Assembly: GCF_001649575.2 (NCBI RefSeq)
Contig: NC_051436.1
Coordinates: 13,912,867 to 13,976,866, forward strand
Direction: 5' to 3'
From: Kryptolebias marmoratus
Lineage: Eukaryota; Chordata; Actinopteri; Cyprinodontiformes; Rivulidae
Length of the DNA stretch: 64,000 bases
How positions within the stretch are numbered: position 1 is the stretch's first letter; each line of letters starts with the position of its first letter. Position numbers and translations under genes: made by a program. This document shows, piece by piece, positions 51,308-63,200 of this stretch. The notes below the pieces were generated by a model, which did not search any database, was not told the origin of the DNA, and was given only the letters and a program-made list of their open reading frames with translations.

Positions 51308-51890
51308 AAAACATCCATCCATCCATTTTCTCTACCCACTTCGCTCTTCCTGGTTGTGCTAGCGCCTACCTCCAGCCATCTGTGTGCAAGTGGTGGGGGA
51401 CACCCTGGACGCATGCTCTGAGAACTGTTTTTTTTTTTAAATTTATGTCTATCCTAACCTATTAATTTTATTTCTCTATTTTAGATCAAACAGAAAAGTG
51501 ACAAAAGTGTTTAAAAGTGTTGTAACATAAGGTCTAGAAAAACCAGAAATCTATTATTGCCATGGTGGTATAAAATGAATGTTCTGTAGTTCTGACTATA
51601 ATCCTTTTTAACCCTCACCAAGTCGTTTTTTGTTATTAATATTTTTAACCTTAAGTAACACTCTGAGTAGGTGACCAGTCCATCACAGAGTTGAGACGTA
51701 GAAACAAACACTCACTCACACACACTTATTCATGCTTTGGACCAAATCACCAATGAACCTAACATGCATGTTTTTGATTTGTGGGAGGAAACTCAAACAT
51801 GCACAGGGAGCACATGCAAACCCCACGCCAAAAGGTCTCAGCTGAGATTTCAACCTGCGGCCTTCTGGCTGTAAGGCAAAATCAAACTCC
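51308..51890 (-). repeat. LINE/SINE tail fragments, minus orientation
   Basis: Starts with CATCCATCCATCCATTTTCT (reverse of the GGAT-tailed 3' end), and at 51670-51880 has GACCAGTCCATCACAGAG, CCTAACATGCATGTTTTTG, GGGAGGAAACTC and GAGCACATGCAAACCCC, blocks typical of a teleost LINE-associated repeat. Confidence 0.55.
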
Positions 51891-52009
51891 TGAACAGAAA
51901 AACAAAAGTGGAAAACGTATCCATTGTTCCCCCAGAAGGTGCGATGTTGTCCAAATTCTGAAGTGAAACTAATCCTTCTCTGTTCAGTTCAATGTTTTTG
52001 TACTGTTTA

Positions 52010-52345
52010 TAGTCTCAGTTCACAACAAGTCCAAATCATAAATCCAAAACATTTAGTCCAAAACAGAACCAGATTCTAGTTACAAACAGTCAAATCAACA
52101 TAGATTATAATACAATACAATCAAATTCAATAAATTATAAAATGCCAAATTAGTAGCAAGTTGTCAATCTAAGCAAATTAGAAGATTGCATTGAATCTTT
52201 TTGATTTATTCCCTTAACCTGAGCAAGCATGGGGTGGTGGGGGACCTTGGAGAGAAATTACTCTATTTTAACAGGAGGAAACGTCCAGCTGAACAACAAC
52301 CAGGATGAACTTTCTTCTGCCTCGACTGGTTTGGGGTTGAGAGGA
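52010..52345 (+). repeat. Teleost interspersed repeat, 3' part
   Basis: TAACCTGAGCAAGCATGGGG, GAGAGAAATTACTC, TTTTAACAGGAGGAAACGTC and GACTGGTTTGGGGTTGAGAGG follow the order of the same common teleost repeat as at 33350. Confidence 0.45.
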
Positions 52346-52841
52346 AAACTTTGGTCTGAAATTCGAGTGTATGTGTGTTTTATTTATTTTTACATATTTT
52401 TAAATGTCCAGGGTTTATTGTTTTGATTAAACACATGCTTATATTCCCCTTCCTTTAAATTGTTGGGCACACTGCAGTTGTTTTGTTTATGATGCAAGTT
52501 AAAATGCTCATTTCATACATTTTCTGCTGATCATGATGTTAAAAACATCTATTTCATAAAGAGAAAATATCCAGGTTTTATTCCCAATCACTCGGTTTAT
52601 GTTGTTAACATGTGTCTGTACTCCTGTCATGTATGTACGCATGTTATTAAAGGTGGGATCTGTAAACCTCAGGGTGAGAAAGGCTAACAGTGCAAAGTCC
52701 CAAAATAAGTTCAAACAGAAACTTTGTTTGTGACTCTAAGTGTCATTCAGCTGTGGGTTGTACAGACATGGTACATTCCACATCCTGCTTCAAGCTGGAC
52801 CAACAACCACCACAACCGCTGTTTCTCTACCAAGAGCTTGG

Positions 52842-52843
<2 letters not shown>

Positions 52844-52875
<32 letters not shown>
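52844..52875 (+). repeat. (CA)16 microsatellite beside the f13a1 TATA box
   Basis: Uninterrupted ACAC run, 32 bases, ending 23 bases before the TATA box. Confidence 0.95.
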
Positions 52876-52878
<3 letters not shown>

Positions 52879-52898
52879 TGTCTTCCTTGCCTCTTGGG

Positions 52899-52906
52899 TA
52901 TATAAG
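52899..52906 (+). promoter_or_regulatory. f13a1: f13a1 TATA box (TATATAAG)
   Basis: TATATAAG sits about 30 bases before the inferred start of non-coding exon 1 and 23 bases after the end of a 32-base CA repeat. Confidence 0.6.
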
Positions 52907-52929
52907 CAGAGACAGAAAACTCTTGGATG

Positions 52930-53029
52930 GAGCAGCAGCAGATCGACTCCACAAACAGCAGCTCGTCTATAAGACTTCAGCTGACGTGAATCCACACAAC
53001 AGCCAGAGCTCATTCTCAGAGGCTGATTG
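52930..53029 (+). other. f13a1: f13a1 non-coding exon 1 (5' UTR), start approximate
   Basis: About 30 bases after the TATA box begins a stretch ending at GATTG|GTGAGT (donor at 53030), followed by a 2.6-kb intron to the acceptor before the ATG exon. Human F13A1 likewise has an untranslated first exon. The transcription start is inferred from TATA spacing. Confidence 0.6.
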
Positions 53030-53842
53030 GTGAGTAAAACTCTGTTTTAGTGCAACATTTTATTACTTTAATGTTTATTACTTTAAAATCATGTAATACA
53101 CTTCAGAGACTATTAAAAACTCCTGCGAAGACTGTGCAACCTTTGAAACAAGCTAAAAAACTTCTATTAAGGTTATCTACAAACCAATCCTCCACATACT
53201 TTAAACGCCAAACAAAGACTTTTAATTTATTCTTTTTCATAGTAAATTCCCCAACCCAGCAGTAATATTCAAAGAATGACTTTCTGTCTCTAGTTTACAG
53301 CAATGCAGCGGTTTGAAGGGAGAATTGCATATTTTCTTTCAGAGAGAAGTGTTTGTGGTTTTAGTCATAAAAAAGCTCAAAGAATCCAATAAAATTAGTA
53401 CATATATCAACGAGTTTTTGTTTTCAGTTAGCTTAACCTCTAATTTAGCAACAACAAAGTCATTTTAAAAAATAAGAAATATTCTTGAAACAACAATGCT
53501 GAGCAGGACTCCCAAAAAGACTACATCAAAAAGAATTTGAGCACAAACATATGTTGATTTGTTGTATTTATGCCAGTCTTATTTTAGAGTAACCTTGTTT
53601 GTTTAAAGCAGTAATACTTGTGCTTTTTAAATATAGATGGAATCAACTATTTGTCACAGTTTAACCAAAAACACCAACAAATAATCGGTCACAGGTTTTT
53701 AAAGAGTAAAGGTTTATTTGTTTTATATAGAATATAATGAATACATATCAGTAGATTTAAACCGCAGAAAGAGCAAGCAATCTTAAGTTATGTTTTTACA
53801 AAAAAAGTTTTTACAAAAAATTTACAAGTTTTTTGACACCAG

Positions 53843-53936
53843 CCATCCATCCATCCATCCATCCATCCATCCATCCATCCATCCATCCATCCATCCATCC
53901 ATCCATCCATCCATCCATCCATCCATCCATCTATCC
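53843..53936 (+). repeat. (CATC)n array in f13a1 intron 1
   Basis: About 23 CATC units, nearly perfect; possibly the minus-strand GGAT tail of a lost retroelement. Confidence 0.95.
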
Positions 53937-54849
53937 AATAAAAAAATTGTGTAGCTGTAGTAAGGATGATCTAGATAAAACTAAATGATTTCTGAATACA
54001 TTTTGAAGAGAACCAGAGCATGCACTGGCCAAAAGGATTGTTTTTGATAGCTATTTCCATTTATGGGTAACCAAAGTAATAAAAGTCTGGAAAGGTTAAA
54101 TCGATAAAGCAGTATGAACTCATCCCAGTCTGTTAAAATGCCACATCAGCATAAACAGAGACCAACAGTGTGCTCCGTGTGACTTAAACCCAAAGAAATG
54201 AAACTGAACTAAAATGACGTCAGTCCTGCAGCTCACATGGGGTCTACATGTTTCCAACAGGCAGAGCGGGCGTGAGGAGCACGAAGCCAATCAGAAAGGA
54301 TGATTCAACTATTTAATAACTCCAATCTGTTTTCATCACATGCTAATAGGACTTGAAGTATGTGAAGCTTCAAACACCTGGCTGAGACTTAGACTCAGGG
54401 TTATGTAATGAGGGTGTGATCAGCGGAGAAGTTTGGGGTGGTGTTTGGCTGCATTAGTCATCTTTCTGCACAGTGAGGGCTCTGTTTTCTAAAACCACCA
54501 GGGCCACAGATTGTGGGATGTCTTGAAAAAGGTTCAGAGAGGCAGAAAAACAGGCAAACAGGGAAAAGCTTTTATGTCCGATACAACCTACATGAGTCAT
54601 TAGAATTAAAATTCTATATTTACAAGCAGTAATAAATATTTGTAATATAGGTTTGACTGGGATCAGTTCAGATTGAGGCTCAACATGCCAAAGAACTGCT
54701 CCACAAAGAGTCTTCTGGCCTTTGCAGTTTTATTTAAAAGCAAATAACAGAGAAAAATAGAACAAGAAAATAAATGAAAAATGACAGAAGTTGGTTTTCC
54801 CACTTGCTAGCTGTTCTTATAAACGTTAGAATCAGGTTTCTGTTGTAGA

Positions 54850-55150
54850 TGGGACCCAAGGATACAGACTCACGTGAGGACTGGATGAAAGGAGCAAAAA
54901 TTTAATAATAATCAAAAACAAAGGCTGGCGTGGCAGCAGGCAGAAAGAAAATAAACAGAAAACTCACAAACTGACGAGGCAGAGAAAATAACTGAATATA
55001 CAGTCACAAGGAGGAAAGCACACGCAACACATAAAAAGAAACTGCATCACTAAACACAAAAATGAACAAAACAACCATAAACAACAATCAAAAACAGCAG
55101 ATTATGACATTTATCTGCTGGTTTTTGTGACAGTCACGCCCCTTCCCTGA
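54850..55150 (-). repeat. Dispersed repeat family D, copy 3, in f13a1 intron 1
   Basis: AATAATAATCAAAAACAAAGGCTGGCGTGGCAGCAGGCAGAAAGAAA matches copy 2 around 43081-43130 base for base with few changes (quoted in parts: CAAAGGCTGGCGTGGCAGCA). Confidence 0.5.
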
Positions 55151-55299
55151 CAGGAATGGGGAGTTTCTGTAATTTCCCCTCTGCCAAAACCCACAAACAC
55201 ATATGGTAACCAGTTGTGTTGTAAAAAAAAAAAAAAGATTTGTGAACCACTTTATTTATTAGGGATCTTTGGAGGTTTCATCACTTATTGCTGAATCTC

Positions 55300-55560
55300 A
55301 CGCTCAGAGTTTGTATTGTGAATGACTCACATCAAAGTTTAGCTCATTATCTGTAAAACTGTCTGAGTTAGCTGTGTCGGCCATGTTGAAGTGGCCTGAC
55401 TCCAAAAGTTTATGGGCTGTAGATGTACATCAAGGGATTGCTTTGTGAGAGTTTCATTAAAATCCATCCTCTAATTCATGACATATTATCTAGCAGACAC
55501 ACAAACCCACATATGGATACAGGCAAAAACATTATTGTCCTTTTTTTGCCTTTTGCAAAA
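55300..55560 (+). repeat. Dispersed repeat family A, copy ending 70 bases before f13a1 exon 2
   Basis: TGTATTGTGAATGACTCAC, GTTTAGCTCATTATCTGTAAA, GTCGGCCATGTTGAAGTGGC, CTGTAGATGTACATCAAGGG and GAAAGTTTCAT-like blocks in family A order, ending ACATTATTGTCC. Confidence 0.55.
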
Positions 55561-55629
55561 TTTCAAAAATTAAGAGTATTGCAGAAATAATGTGGCTCGT
55601 ATTCTTTATCTTATATTCTTGTCTTACAG

Positions 55630-55836
55630 CACCATAAATTGACACCAACATGTCTGATAAAGAAGCCACCCTGACCCCGTCTCCTGCTCCCCCTGCTCCC
55701 ACCGGTCGTCCTCCCAAGGTGAACAACCGAGGCCGCTCCTCAGTTCCCATCGCCAGCTCCAACTCTGAAACAACAGACATCCCTGAGTTGGAGTACTTCG
55801 GTGTTCCTGGTCCCAGAGGATATCCTCCTTTGACAA
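55630..55836 (+). other. f13a1: f13a1 exon 2: start codon, activation peptide and thrombin site
   Basis: The acceptor TCTTACAG ends at 55629; 20 untranslated bases precede the ATG. The activation peptide is proline-rich ([14 protein letters not shown]) and ends at the expected thrombin site [10 protein letters not shown], cut after Arg56 (human after Arg37). The exon ends at ...CTTTGACAA with donor GTACGG, in phase 1, which joins in frame to exon 3 (NFLDIWDVD...). Open reading continues to a better-looking donor GTGAGT at 55922, but that ends in phase 2 and would put exon 3 out of frame. Confidence 0.85.
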
Positions 55837-58800
55837 GTACGGGACTCCGTCAATGTGTAATAGAAAACTGGTTCACGCAAAAGGCTAAAGTGGCTGAAAC
55901 CTCTCTTTATGCTCCTGAAGAGTGAGTGCTTAGTTCTGCTTTTGGCACAGAGAACAGCTGAGACATTGTGCTGCTTTGAAAAGATAAAGTTGTTTTCTTG
56001 TAAGTGACAGCACTTCCAGTAGTTTCAGCACATGATTGACAGATGAGTTATGTTCAAACTGGATAAAGATTGCTAACTTCCTGTGGAGTCTCACTGCACA
56101 GAGAGATATCCAGATGTGACGGGACTTTGTGAGTTATCTGACTGGCACCAAACAAGCACAAATGAATGCTTGCGTGGGTTCTGATGTTTCTTACAGTCTG
56201 ACAAGAGTGGAACAACTCTCACACTGTACTTCAAAAGGATATTGTTAAATATCCTAAATATTTCAGATTATTAAAATGTTGACTGAACACAGATTGTTTT
56301 TTATGAATTGGTGCAGGGTCAAATGTATGAGGCAGAAACTGTACAGCAATTTTTTAAAGCAAAATCCAGGCCAGACTCTATTAAAACTAGCATGACATAC
56401 CTGTTTGTTGAGGGTTTTAATAACTAGAAAGCTTGATTTATTTTTTTCCACTTGAATGGAGCTTTTTATTCACTTAGAGAAATGTTTTTCTGCATTCCCT
56501 TTAATTTGTGGGACCCCCCAAGGATCCATTCTGGGTCCCTTGATTTACATTTTTGTTCAGTATAGAAATCCAAGAAAACCACTGCAGCTATCTGCTAACA
56601 GACAGAGGCAGGAAACGTCAAAAAGAGAACAAAAATATCTGACAAAGAAAAACTAAGATGACCTAGGTTCTTTGGCTCACACTGCCATCATTTCTCAGAG
56701 CAGTTTATCTTCAAAGTTTTGAGACAGCTCGTTTTCTCCATCTTTTTATGTGCCTCTCTGTGTATTTAGATTTTCTGGACATCTGGGATGTGGATATGAT
56801 GAAGAAGCCCAATGAAAGCAATAAGACTGATCACCACACCAAGTTCTACAACTCCAACAATCTTATTGTTCGACGAGGACAAGAGTTCCAGGTCAAGGTC
56901 ACCTTCAGTCGTCCCTACAAACCCAACGAGGACAAGTTTGCTCTGGAGTTTGTTATTGGTAAGACTTTAATCCAGGTGCCTCAGAGTCTCTCATAGGTAG
57001 TTAAATTGATCAGTAAATGCTGATATTAAAGTAGCAATGCATATATTTTTATGTCAGTGATTGTAAAGCCACTCATTTTAATACCAGCATTTCCCTTTGA
57101 GTATTTTTTGCTTTTTGACCAGCTGAGAACAAGTTTGCTTTTTTATTCAGTTCACCTTTACTAATACTTAGAAATGATGCAACAGGCAACAAAGCATTCT
57201 CATTTAGTTAAATCTGCTAATGTTTCCTGTTCAGGATCCAGCCCAGACTACAGTAAGGGCACCTACATTCCTGTCTTTCCTACAAAGGATCGTCAGAGCT
57301 CCTGGGAAGGCCGCATCACAGAAACCAATAACAACATGGTCACCATGGGCATCATCCCTAAAGCGGACTGCATTGTGGGGAAATATCAAATGTTTGTCGC
57401 CGTGCTGACGCCTTTTGGCGTCCGCAGGACTAAACGAGACCCCAGTCGAGATCTTTACATCCTTTTTAATCCCTGGTTGGCAGGTCTGTGTACACTACAG
57501 AAGAGTATAAGTTGTACATACTTTTGAAATGCTGAGCCAGGTTCTTTTTTACCTTCAGCTGATGCTGTGTTTCTGGATGATGAAGAAGAGAGGCAAGAGT
57601 GTGTGATGAATGAGATCGGGATCATCTATCACGGCGCCTATGATGACATCTCTGAGAGAAACTGGAACTATGGACAGGTAGGAGAAAAAAGAAAGAGAGC
57701 GCTCAAGATTTATTTAAGTCATTTTTTTGGGCTGAATTGTAACAGTGGGGGTCTCAAAGAGGAACTCATGGTCATTTATTTAAGTTAGTTTATTCTTTTT
57801 CTTTCCTTTAGTTCAACCATGGGGTGCTGGATGCGTGTCTGTACATCATGGACAGGTCTGAGATGCCCATCACCAACAGAGGAGACCCTGTCAAGGTGAC
57901 CAGAAAAGCCTCTGCCATGGTGAGGAAAGAAGAACTCTGTCTTTTCTGTCTTCTAAAAAATGTGTTCAAATATTACAACATATTTATGATTATTGCAACC
58001 CAAGTTATTGCACGAATGGGTAAAAATGATCTAAATCTTTGTTGTTTTCTCTCCAGCTAAATTCCCGTGATGATGAAGGAGTGTTGGTGGGGAACTGGAG
58101 TGGAGACTACACCTATGGGGTGGCTCCTACTTCCTGGACCGGCAGCACTGACATCCTGCTCAGCTATGCCAGCAGCAAGATGCCCGTCTGCTATGCTCAG
58201 TGCTGGGTCTATGCTGCCGTCTTCAACACCTGTGAGATAAAAGCACAATGAAATTAAAGACATAGTATATGAGCTTTAAACTAAAATGATTTTAGACTAA
58301 GATTTTCTTATGTTGAAAATGGCATACTTAGAGTTGTTTTGGTCATAGCTTGAAAATGCCAGTATGTGTCATGTCATGCAATATCACGGTGTCACATGAA
58401 TTTTTTACATTTGATTTTTCTGTAGCCAGTATCTAAAATAAAATAAAAGACAGCAAGACATCTCCTAATGATATTTTAAACGTGTGTGTTGCAGTCCTCC
58501 GCTGTCTGGGTATCCCAGCTCGAGTCGTCACCAACTACTTTTCTGCTCACGACAATGATGGAAACCTAAAGACCGATGTAATCCTGGATGACAATGGCAG
58601 AATTGATCGAAAACTCACCAAGGATTCTATCTGGTACCAAACTTTTTATTCAGAACATCATTAAACTGAGACAGTTGCTCTGTTTCAACATATCATTTTA
58701 CTCATTTTATTGGCTTGCAGTGACTAATATTCTGTTACCGCAATAAAACTTGTCAGCAATAAATGGGCAACAATACATATTTACTAAATAATAGAGGATT

Positions 58801-61800
58801 TATGGTTTACAGAAAAGGAGTTAGTCATAAATTTTATGATCAGTGACTTTTTAATTATCAAATTTTTTAGACACTTGAGTAACATTTAGGAAACTGCTAT
58901 TTACTGTACCCAAAGGACAAATTTTACCTTGTGTTTTTGTAAGCCTTTTTATTTTTTTATTCGAACTGACTTCAATGTCTCTGCTTATTAACAGAGAGAA
59001 CAAATATCTATAGCCTCCGATAAAAGGTGTTCATTCTCCTGTTGTTGTTTTAGTTCCTTTTAGTTTTGTTCATATTTAATCAGACTTTCTGAACACAATT
59101 AGGCTTGCTCAGAGGATTAATTGGGCACATTTCAGAATCATCTTGTATGGAAAATATTCTGGCTGATTCTTTTATTTATTTATTTATTTTACTGTGTGGT
59201 GGCATGTGTGGAAAACATTTAAATGCAGACAAAGTCCTGTATAAGAAAAAGACCTTTAATAAACAGGACTATATTCCCTCTATCTTTACCTATACTGAAC
59301 ATTTATTGTTGTCAGGAACTATCACTGCTGGAATGAGTGCTACATGTCCAGACCAGACCTCCCTCCAGGTTTTGGAGGCTGGCAGGTTGTGGATGCAACA
59401 CCACAGGAAACCAGCGACGGTAATCAGTGATATTATGAACTAATACACTTTGTAATGCAATGAGTCATGTTATGTGTCTTCATAAAAGTAAATTATTGTT
59501 GTTTTTCTTGTTACTTTGTCCTTAAAGGCATGTACCGATGTGGACCTGCATCAGTCCACGCCATCAAACATGGACAGATTTGCTATCCATTTGACGCAGC
59601 CTTTGTGTTTGCAGAAGTTAGTTCATAAAAAAACATTGGAACTTTTTATAACATTACTTTAAAAAGATTTTTTTTTCCATCACTTGTCATGCTTTGAGAC
59701 TTGAAACTAGATTTGCTGAGGTAAAATCTAGTTCAGTGAGTTTTTTTCTTCCTCTTTACCCTCCTGCAGGTGAACAGCGATTGTGTGTTTTATTCTCGGA
59801 GGAATGATGGGACCATGCAGCCGGTCAAAGTGAACCGAACTCATATAGGTCGCATGGTTTTGACCAAAGCTGTGGGAGACGTGACTCGTCGCGACATCAC
59901 TGATCAATACAAGTTTCCTGAAGGTCAGTGACCACATCGAACAGAAATCTGTGCTAAACGAAGCAGAACTGTTTTTCCTGCTTCAGCTTCTGATTTATCC
60001 CAGACATCTGCCAAAGAAAACGTAAAAAGAGCAGTTTTAAAATAATCAGCGATAGCATTCAAGTTTAAATGCATGAATACATTAAACCTTGCACAAAATG
60101 GCTTATAACTGAATGAGTAAAAAGTAAAACATTAGGTAGAGACACTTTTTTCTTGAGATAAATTGATTCAATTAGCCTGTAAATCAGGTTCATTTATCTA
60201 TTTCTGCAATAATAGTAGATAGTAAATAAAATCAGCAGAATAGATCGATGTTGGCCATTTGACTGGTTTTGGGCAGCAAAGTACCATGTGCCAATCAAGT
60301 CTGATTGCCAGACTAGGCAGTGTTTTTAGTGTGAGGTCAGTATGACTTCTCTTTATCCAAAGTGAGTGTTTTAGGCGTGAACACATGGTGAATTATTGTC
60401 TTTGTCAACAATTTAATTTAAAGCCAAAAGCAGTGTTTCTATAAGTGGGTCCTATTTGTCAATCCAACCCAGGGACCCCAGAGGAGCGAACAGTACTGGA
60501 GAAAGCAGAGGAATACGGCTGTAAAGGGGAGAAGTCCAACCCGCCCCTGGCTGATGTGGACATAGTCCTGCCAACCATGGAGATCAGCGTTGGCGATGAT
60601 TTCGACCTGAACCTGGAGTTCACCAACCGCAGTGACCAGCAGCGCACAGTGGAGGCCTACGTCAGCGGGAGTGTGGTGTATTACACCGGAGTCGCCAGCC
60701 ACGAGTTCCTCTTTGAGACCCCCACTGTTACAATTCAGCCAAAAACAAGTAAGAAAGGGGAGATTCAAGAAGGGATCCTAAAATCTAACTTAAAAGCGGC
60801 ATAAAGAATAATTTTGTCACAGGATGTTTTTAATTGATTTAAATTAAAAAAGTGATTATAAAATAGTTTTTTGTTCGTGTTGCAGGTGTGAAGGAGTTGG
60901 TGATTGTTGAGTCAAGAGACTACATGGATCATCTGGTTGATCAGGCTAATCTTCACTTTATCGTTACTGGGAAGATCAAAGAAACCAGCCAGATCGTTAC
61001 CGCAATGAAAATCGTCACCCTGCACAACCCAAAACTCATCGTTGAGGTCTGATTTTTATTTGATTTTTTTCAGTTCATCCAAAATCATTCTGACTAAATT
61101 GTTAGCTAGTTTCTATCTTATAATTAGGCTGAGTCCCATTTCGCCCCTACACATTTTCTGCATTTACACTGATTATGTAGAGGAATGACAAAGAGGTAGC
61201 CGTGCTGTCGGGGCCTTTAAATTAAGATCTTTCAGGGATTAGGGTCACCTCAGACAAAGCAGTACAAATTTTGCTATTAAAACAATCTCACAAGTGTATT
61301 TTTTGTGTTAAAGATATTTCATTGTCAGAGCAATCATTTTAATGTCTAGTTTGTCTTTTTTAAAAACATGAGTAATATCGTTTGCTAAAGTCTGTTAAAG
61401 GTTGGATGACAAGTTACATGACCTACAGTATATATGGGCACAATGATACAGCATTTGTTTATGGAAAAGAAATTAGCCACAACTGTTGCAACTATATGTT
61501 GCGTTTTGTAAGGTTTGTTCTTTGTTCTGTGTGCACTCCAGGTGTCTGGCAGCAACAAAGTGAGTGAGGAGATGATTGCAACTGTGCACTTTACAAACCC
61601 CTTCACTCATAATCTTGAGAATGTCTACATTCGTATGGAAGGACCAGGGGTCATGCTGCCTGTAAAGAAATATTACAGGTGAGTTTGACTCAAAATAAAT
61701 AGATGACTCTTTAAAATTAAAAACAGGTCCTTACAGAGCACATAGCGAGTACTCACTTTGAGTACCAGGTATTAACCCACTAAGTACCATCTTCATATTA

Positions 61801-62940
61801 AACTAATCAGCTTTCACAGATTATAAACTTATAATTAATGTTAAAAGTTTGTTCATAACTGATTCAAAGCCACTGATCAAAGCCTAGTCAGGGCCAGTAC
61901 TTCTTCAAATTTTTGGTAACCAAGCAAAGTCTACTCATGACCATTGGCCCCACACCGTGGTCCCACTGTCACCAGGCTCCACCCAGGACCCCAGCATGCT
62001 GCCTCACAATGATTGATTATCCACCTCAACCTCGCTATGGGCCCTGTGATGGACTGGGGTCCTGTCCAGGGTGTCCCCCGCCTCTCTCACAGTGACTGCT
62101 GGAGATATCAGCTCTCCACGATTCTGAAAGGAGAAGTGGGTAAAGAAAATGGATGGCTGGATCTCACTATGCACATTTTGTGTACGCTCAAAACCCTCCA
62201 TGCTCAGTCACGTGTAATGGGGAGCCCAGTGTTTTTAATTTCACTTTTTGGAAGATGTTACCTAGAATCAAAAGACCATCCACATTTTTGGCTGATTTTT
62301 ATGTCACAGTGGGGTCATATACCAGCGTGAGAGAGACCTGAGACAACAATATCAAATTAGCTCAATGGTTTTGTGAGTTTAAAATGTGTTGACATATATA
62401 ACATTTTCTAAATATTTAATTGTAGATGTTTTGAAAACTTGACTGGTTTCTATGGCATATTTAATACATTTAAGACAGCTATAGAGATCCTGTCTTTTTA
62501 AAGTAGGGATATAAAGCACACACGTAAAACATTAATGATTTGTGAACATTTATACAGGAGTTTATTCTAGATGTGTCATAAATTTCTGTTTGCTTTTTAA
62601 AATGTTCTGTTATATGGATGTAAAATACCCTCTCTAAGTAATCTACTCTGACTAAACTGAAGACTCATAAATGAATATAACTGGAACCAATGAGTTGTGC
62701 ACTACTTGGGGGCTATCATGTGTTTAGATTCCATATTTATGTTTTTTTAAAACCAATCCAGTCTTGCTGGTATCTAACTCTGAGCCTTCTGATTTCAGTC
62801 TGATCCCAGGAGGCTCCTCTCTGACCTGCACCGAGAATTTCAGGCCTCAGAGGGCCGGCAGCACCAGAGTGATCGCTACTTTGGACTGTTCTGGTCTGAG
62901 ACAGGTCTCCGGCCAGGCGTCCATCAACGTCGAGGCTTGA
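55650..62940 (+). CDS. f13a1: Coagulation factor XIII A chain (plasma/cellular transglutaminase), 14 coding exons
   Basis: Coding exons: 55650-55836, 56770-56958, 57235-57483, 57559-57677, 57812-57919, 58057-58231, 58495-58633, 59316-59419, 59528-59616, 59770-59923, 60473-60748, 60886-61046, 61542-61678, 62799-62940. All junctions are GT-AG, phases agree throughout, and the sum is 742 codons plus stop (human 732). With the non-coding first exon this is the 15-exon layout of human F13A1. The product is the zymogen that, after thrombin cleavage and calcium binding, makes gamma-glutamyl-lysine bonds in fibrin. Order: activation peptide 1-56, beta-sandwich about 57-205, catalytic core about 205-520, two C-terminal beta-barrels. 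The triad is Cys333 (AQCWVYAA), His392 (NYHCWNE) and Asp415 ([10 protein letters not shown]), each shifted exactly 19 from human 314/373/396. No signal peptide is seen, as in the mammalian protein. No frameshift or stop: an intact gene. Confidence 0.97.
56440..56650 (+). pseudogene. LINE reverse-transcriptase fragment in f13a1 intron 2
   Basis: The frame from 56456 contains [12 protein letters not shown], the conserved RT motif (usual [13 protein letters not shown]) of L2/CR1/Rex-type LINEs. Nothing recognisable extends beyond about 200 bases. Confidence 0.6.
58057..59419 (+). other. f13a1: f13a1 exons 7-9: catalytic triad region
   Basis: Exon 7 (58057-58231) carries the active-site Cys333 in [11 protein letters not shown]. 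Exon 8 (58495-58633) carries [21 protein letters not shown], near-invariant in transglutaminases. Exon 9 (59316-59419) carries His392 in NYHCWNE and Asp415 in [12 protein letters not shown]. Exon 9 begins with a single base completing the Trp codon split after exon 8 (phase 2). Confidence 0.95.
61990..62165 (+). repeat. LINE/SINE tail in f13a1 intron 14
   Basis: GGGCCCTGTGATGGACTGGG, TGTCCAGGGTGTCCCCCGCC, CAGTGACTGCTGGAGATATC and a terminal AGAAAATGGATGGCTGG match the same family as the minus-strand copy at 51308. Confidence 0.65.
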
Positions 62941-63194
62941 GGATCACCGCAACATTACTGACATCCAAAATATTTCTGCTTCAGTTAGACTTCAGCTCAA
63001 ATAAGGGCCTATTACAGAAAAACAGAATTATAAGAGTAATGAACTTAAGCATCTATAATAACAGGACAGTTTGAATTTACTGTAAAGCTGAAGAAAGAAA
63101 GAAAAAAGAACACTTATTTCAGATTTTTCAATGAATTTAAATCTTGGGGGTTTTTATTTAGTTTTAAAACTTTAGGCTGTGGTCCATTTTGGCC

Positions 63195-63200
63195 AATAAA
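63195..63200 (+). terminator. f13a1: f13a1 poly(A) signal AATAAA
   Basis: AATAAA about 255 bases after the stop codon; further AATAAA copies occur downstream, for example near 63464. Confidence 0.6.

Larger units (their letters stand above)
46491..52843. other. Intergenic DNA between the GIMAP-like gene and f13a1
   Basis: Divergent promoters flank this 6.4-kb spacer. It holds family A (47190), LINE tail pieces (51308-51890) and the repeat at 52010. No convincing exon was found. Confidence 0.45.

Noticed and set aside
53843..53936. Regularly spaced repeat considered as CRISPR-like
   Set aside because: Simple CATC microsatellite without spacers, in a vertebrate genome.
55837..55921. Extending f13a1 exon 2 to the GTGAGT donor
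   Set aside because: Ends in phase 2, whereas exon 3 needs phase 1; the shorter exon gives the conserved [14 protein letters not shown] junction.
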